This document shows positions 5,862 through 8,254 of a stretch of 8,254 bases of DNA, one piece after another; position 1 is the stretch's first letter; the number at the start of each line of letters is the position of its first letter. The stretch spans positions 1-8,254 of the forward strand of contig JAUSIF010000188.1 of NCBI GenBank assembly GCA_030648135.1, read 5' to 3'. The DNA is from Xanthobacteraceae bacterium (GTDB taxonomy: Bacteria; Pseudomonadota; Alphaproteobacteria; Rhizobiales; Xanthobacteraceae). The position numbers and the translations under genes were made by a program. The notes beneath the pieces are model-generated. The model had not been told where the DNA came from. It worked only from the letters and a program-made list of their open reading frames with translations, and ran no database searches.

Positions 5862-7214
5862 ATGTTCGACAAGATCCTGATCGCCAACCGCGGCGAGATC
5901 GCGCTCCGGGTGCTGCGCGCCTGCAAGGAGCTCGGCATCGCCACCGTGGCGGTGCATTCCACCGCCGACGCCGAGGCGATGCACGTGAAGCTCGCCGACG
6001 AGAGCGTCTGCATCGGGCCGCCGCCGGCGCGCGAATCCTATCTCAACGTGCCGGCGTTGCTTGCCGCCTGCGAGATCACCGGCGCGGAAGCGGTGCATCC
6101 GGGCTACGGTTTTCTGTCGGAGAACGCCCGCTTCGCCGAGATTTTGGCCGACCACAACGTGCAATTCATCGGACCGAGCCCCGAGCACATCCGGCTGATG
6201 GGCGACAAGATCGAGGCCAAGCGCACGGCGGCAAGGCTCGGGATTCCGGTGGTGCCGGGATCGGAGGGCGCGGTTTCCTCGGACGCCGAGGCGCTCAAGA
6301 TCGCGCGCAAGATCGGCTTTCCGGTACTGGTGAAGGCCGCGGCCGGCGGCGGCGGGCGCGGCATGAAGCTGGCGGAAAACGAGGGCGCGCTCGGCCAAGC
6401 GCTTGCCACCGCCCGCGCCGAGGCCAAGGCCGCCTTCGGCTACGACACGCTCTATCTGGAGAAATATCTCGTGCATCCGCGCCACATCGAAATCCAGGTG
6501 CTGGGCGACGGCAACGGCCACGCCATCCATCTCGGCGAGCGCGACTGCTCGCTGCAACGCCGCCATCAGAAGGTGTGGGAGGAAAGCCCCTCGCCCGCGC
6601 TCAACGCCGAGCAGCGCGGCAAGATCGGCGCGACCGTCGCCCGCGCCATGGGCGAATTGAAATATCTCGGCGCCGGCACGGTCGAGTTCCTGTACGAGAA
6701 CGGCGAGTTCTATTTCATCGAGATGAACACGCGGCTGCAGGTCGAGCACCCGGTGACCGAGATGATCACCGGCATCGATCTGGTCAACGAGCAGATCAGG
6801 ATCGCGGCCGGCGGCTCGCGCCTGCCCGAGCAAAACGACGTGGTGTTCGCGGGCCACGCCATCGAGTGCCGCATCAATGCCGAGAATCCGCAAACATTCG
6901 CGCCCTCGCCCGGCCGCATCAGCTATTATTATGCGCCGGGCGGGTTGGGCGTGCGGGTCGATTCCGCGGTCTATCAGGGCTATGTGATCCCGCCTTTTTA
7001 CGACTCGCTCATCGCCAAGCTGATCGTCGTCGGCAAGACCCGCAACGAATGCCTCGCGCGGCTCAAGCGCGCGCTGCATGAATATGTGATCGAGGGCGTG
7101 GAGACGACGCTGCCCTTGTTTCGCACGCTGGTGCGCAACGCCGACATCGTCGACGGGCGCTACGACATCCATTGGCTGGAGCGGTTTCTCGAACAGGGCG
7201 GGCTCGAGAAATGA
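5862..7214 (+). CDS. accC: Biotin carboxylase subunit of acetyl-CoA carboxylase
   Basis: AccC uses ATP and bicarbonate to carboxylate the biotin on AccB, the first half-reaction of acetyl-CoA carboxylase. The start MFDKILIANRGEIALRVL is the canonical N-terminus and gives 450 residues (E. coli 449). Visible features in order are the N-terminal biotin carboxylase domain (1-113); Lys116; the ATP-grasp glycine loop AAGGGGRGM with Lys158; Lys237 in RRHQKVWEE; metal ligands Glu275 and Glu287; and the catalytic stretch EMNTRLQVEHPVTE with Arg291, Gln293 and Glu295. Arg337 (ECRIN) and the C-terminal domain follow. All key residues are intact, one position below E. coli numbering. The KVWEESPSP version, instead of KVVEEAP, is seen in alphaproteobacteria. 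The stop lies 7 nt before the first inverted repeat of the DUF559 unit. Confidence 0.98.
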   Translation: MFDKILIANRGEIALRVLRACKELGIATVAVHSTADAEAMHVKLADESVCIGPPPARESYLNVPALLAACEITGAEAVHPGYGFLSENARFAEILADHNVQFIGPSPEHIRLMGDKIEAKRTAARLGIPVVPGSEGAVSSDAEALKIARKIGFPVLVKAAAGGGGRGMKLAENEGALGQALATARAEAKAAFGYDTLYLEKYLVHPRHIEIQVLGDGNGHAIHLGERDCSLQRRHQKVWEESPSPALNAEQRGKIGATVARAMGELKYLGAGTVEFLYENGEFYFIEMNTRLQVEHPVTEMITGIDLVNEQIRIAAGGSRLPEQNDVVFAGHAIECRINAENPQTFAPSPGRISYYYAPGGLGVRVDSAVYQGYVIPPFYDSLIAKLIVVGKTRNECLARLKRALHEYVIEGVETTLPLFRTLVRNADIVDGRYDIHWLERFLEQGGLEK

Positions 7215-7221
7215 GTAATTG

Positions 7222-7273
7222 CCCTCTCCCCTTGTGGGAGAGGGTGGCGCCCGCAGGGCGCCGGGTGAGGGGT
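7222..7273. repeat. Left inverted repeat of the DUF559 unit (52 bp, two hairpins)
   Basis: It consists of a perfect 9-bp hairpin (ccctctccc, loop cttgt, gggagaggg; 7222-7244), a perfect 7-bp hairpin (ggcgccc, loop gca, gggcgcc; 7246-7262), and the tail gggtgaggggt (7263-7273). The tail doubles as the ribosome binding site of the enclosed gene. The type is one I recall as highly repeated in Bradyrhizobium and some other proteobacteria. Confidence 0.85.
7267..7270 (+). promoter_or_regulatory. Ribosome binding site of the DUF559 gene, supplied by the repeat
   Basis: GAGG (within gtgagggg) lies 5 nt before the ATG at 7276. It belongs to the conserved tail of the left repeat, so any gene placed directly after such a repeat would inherit a ribosome site. 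Confidence 0.6.
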
Positions 7274-7275
7274 AC

Positions 7276-7644
7276 ATGTCCGACAAGTCTCGGCATCGCC
7301 CTATAAATGCAGCGACCCGCGGACGCGCACGCGCAATGCGCAAGGTCTCAACTGACGCCGAACGTACGATGTGGCTTTTGTTGCGCGATCGCCGTCTTGC
7401 TGGATTCAAGTTTCGGCGGCAGGTTCCGTTTCAGGGATATATTCTGGATTTCGTCTGCTACGATCATCGGGTGATTGTCGAGATCGATGGCGGCCAGCAT
7501 TCGACCTCGGTACGTGATAAGGCGCGAAGCACAGTTCTAAAGCGAGAAGGTTTTCGTGTGCTCCGCTATTGGAATAACGAGGTGATTAAGAATCCAGATG
7601 GAGTTCTTGATAATCTCGTTGAAAGGCTTGGTTTGCCAACTTGA
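7276..7644 (+). CDS. DUF559 endonuclease-like protein
   Basis: This 122-residue protein belongs to the DUF559 family, which has a PD-(D/E)XK-type fold related to Vsr mismatch endonucleases; its biological role is not established. Visible motifs are STDAERTMWLLLRDRRL (25-41), GFKFRRQVPF (43-52), YILDFVCY with Asp58, VEIDGGQH with Glu69, Asp71 and His75, and RVLRYWNNEV (94-103). The acidic and histidine positions expected for metal-dependent cleavage are present and the frame is intact. The same frame is open upstream to a TTG at 7219, which would add 19 residues translated from the repeat (PSPLVGEGGARRAPGEG); I prefer the ATG because of its GAGG site. The stop codon shares its last base with the right repeat. 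Base composition differs from both neighbours, suggesting acquisition. Confidence 0.88.
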   Translation: MSDKSRHRPINAATRGRARAMRKVSTDAERTMWLLLRDRRLAGFKFRRQVPFQGYILDFVCYDHRVIVEIDGGQHSTSVRDKARSTVLKREGFRVLRYWNNEVIKNPDGVLDNLVERLGLPT

Positions 7645-7708
7645 CCCCTCACCCGCCCTCGCTCGGCTTCGCCTCCGCTCGGGCACCCTCTCCCACAAGG
7701 GGAGAGGG
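7644..7708. repeat. Right inverted repeat of the DUF559 unit (65 bp)
   Basis: It runs opposite to the left copy: acccctcaccc first, then a different 31-bp middle (gccctcgctcggc ... gctcgggc, with gccc/gggc and ggc/gcc pairing), then ccctctccc, loop acaag, gggagaggg (7686-7708). The outer 23 bp equal the left copy exactly, while the middle is a different and longer variant. The two copies are therefore not a simple duplication. Confidence 0.83.
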
Positions 7709-7741
7709 TTTGATACATCCTGCCAACCGCTCGGTATTCCC

Positions 7742-8254
7742 ATGACCCGCCACGGCGATATCGAAGTCGAGATCACGCCGGAAGTGCTGCTCAAGGCCTA
7801 TGCCTGCGGCATCTTCCCGATGGCGGAGAGCGCCGACGACCCCGGCCTGTGCTGGATCGAGCCGCATCCGCGCGGCATCCTCCCGCTCGATGCGTTCCAT
7901 GTGCCGCGCCGGCTCGCGCGCACGGTGCGCGCCGATCACTTCGAGATCAGACTCGATCACGGCTTCGAGGCGGTGATCGAGGCGTGCGCGCAGCCGGCGC
8001 CCGGGCGATCGAAAACCTGGATCAACCGCCGCATCCGCCGGCTCTATGGCGAATTGTTTCGGCGCGGCCATTGTCACACCGTCGAGGCCTGGCGCGAAGG
8101 CCGGCTCGTGGGCGGGCTTTATGGCGTGCACATCGGGCGCGCGTTCTTCGGCGAGAGCATGTTCCATTTCGAGCGCGACGCCTCCAAGGTGGCGCTGGTG
8201 CAGCTGGTGGCGCGGCTGAAATTGGGCGGCTTTTTCCTGCTCGACGCGCAATTC
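7742..8254 (+). CDS. aat: Leucyl/phenylalanyl-tRNA-protein transferase, N-terminal part (truncated by window edge)
   Basis: Aat transfers Leu or Phe from aminoacyl-tRNA to N-terminal Arg or Lys of proteins, marking them for ClpAP degradation under the N-end rule; it is cytoplasmic. The ATG at 7742 begins MTRHGDIEVEITPEVLLKAY, and 171 residues are visible of an expected 220-250. Diagnostic motifs are AYACGIFPMAE (19-29), CWIEPHPRGILPL (37-49), KTWI (91-94), CHTVEAW (111-117), LVGGLYGV (122-129), AFFGESMF (134-141) and LLDAQ (166-170). No clear ribosome site precedes the ATG. The DUF559 unit ends 33 nt upstream, so aat may depend on read-through from the acc transcript across two hairpin-rich repeats, or on a promoter I cannot recognise. 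Confidence 0.96.
   Translation, partial: MTRHGDIEVEITPEVLLKAYACGIFPMAESADDPGLCWIEPHPRGILPLDAFHVPRRLARTVRADHFEIRLDHGFEAVIEACAQPAPGRSKTWINRRIRRLYGELFRRGHCHTVEAWREGRLVGGLYGVHIGRAFFGESMFHFERDASKVALVQLVARLKLGGFFLLDAQF

Larger units (their letters stand above)
7222..7708. mobile_element. Candidate 487-bp mobile cassette: DUF559 gene between inverted structured repeats
   Basis: The unit begins and ends with the same 23-bp sequence in opposite orientation (7222-7244 and 7686-7708, no mismatch), and its single gene fills the interior. The inner ends of the two repeats also share an 11-bp inverted match (gggtgaggggt and its complement). The unit sits exactly between accC and aat. The gene inside is markedly poorer in G+C toward its end (40% in 7561-7620 against about 70% in a 60-bp accC sample). 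No convincing target-site duplication is visible. Mobility is inference; no transposase is encoded. Confidence 0.5.

Noticed and set aside
7213..7220. Target-site duplication flanking the DUF559 unit (compared with 7709-7716)
   Set aside because: The flanks (agtaattg and tttgatac) share at most ttg out of register; no credible duplication.
7222..7244. ccctctccc hairpin as the accC terminator
   Set aside because: It is not followed by a T run on either strand, and it is the conserved end of a repeat also found inverted at 7686-7708.
5844..7409. Long minus-strand open frame opposite accC
   Set aside because: It is antisense to a highly conserved biotin carboxylase gene, has no recognisable motif, and runs through the repeat and the DUF559 gene.
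1..8254. CRISPR array, tRNA, rRNA, or phage/IS transposase genes
   Set aside because: I looked for regularly spaced repeats, tRNA cloverleaf features and transposase motifs and found none.

Overview
The window is a GC-rich (about 70% in the coding regions sampled) chromosomal segment. It most likely comes from an alphaproteobacterium of the order Hyphomicrobiales, in the Bradyrhizobium/Rhodopseudomonas neighbourhood. The inference rests on gene content (a DUF3551 small secreted protein, a periplasmic M48-TPR protease next to a ScsC/DsbA-like oxidoreductase, and aroQ-accB-accC followed by aat) and on three kinds of intergenic palindrome that I recognise from rhizobial genomes. No database search was possible.

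Left part, minus strand (1-1644): a PLP-dependent class I/II aminotransferase is followed, with a 4-base ATGA overlap, by the start of a ChrA-type chromate transporter that runs off the left edge. A 333-bp divergent intergenic region (1645-1977) holds a 49-bp palindromic repeat, a second short hairpin and a good sigma70-type promoter facing right.

Centre, plus strand (1978-4607): a BepA/YfgC-like M48 metalloprotease with a TPR tail is followed 23 nt later by a periplasmic DsbA/ScsC-like thiol oxidoreductase, then by a small four-cysteine secreted protein (DUF3551). Together they look like an envelope protein folding and quality-control group.

Right part, plus strand (4824-8254): aroQ (type II dehydroquinase) overlaps or nearly abuts accB (biotin carboxyl carrier protein). 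accC (biotin carboxylase) follows after a gap filled by a palindromic repeat. After accC comes a 487-bp unit: a DUF559 endonuclease-like gene between two inverted copies of a structured repeat whose outer 23 bp are identical. Immediately beyond it is aat (leucyl/phenylalanyl-tRNA-protein transferase), cut by the right edge. Without that unit accC and aat would be only about 40 nt apart, so it looks like an insertion into a housekeeping operon.

Most of the window is ordinary housekeeping DNA. The item most worth a second look is the DUF559 cassette, a possible self-contained mobile or repeat-propagating unit. The protease/oxidoreductase pairing and the density of palindromic repeats at gene junctions come next.
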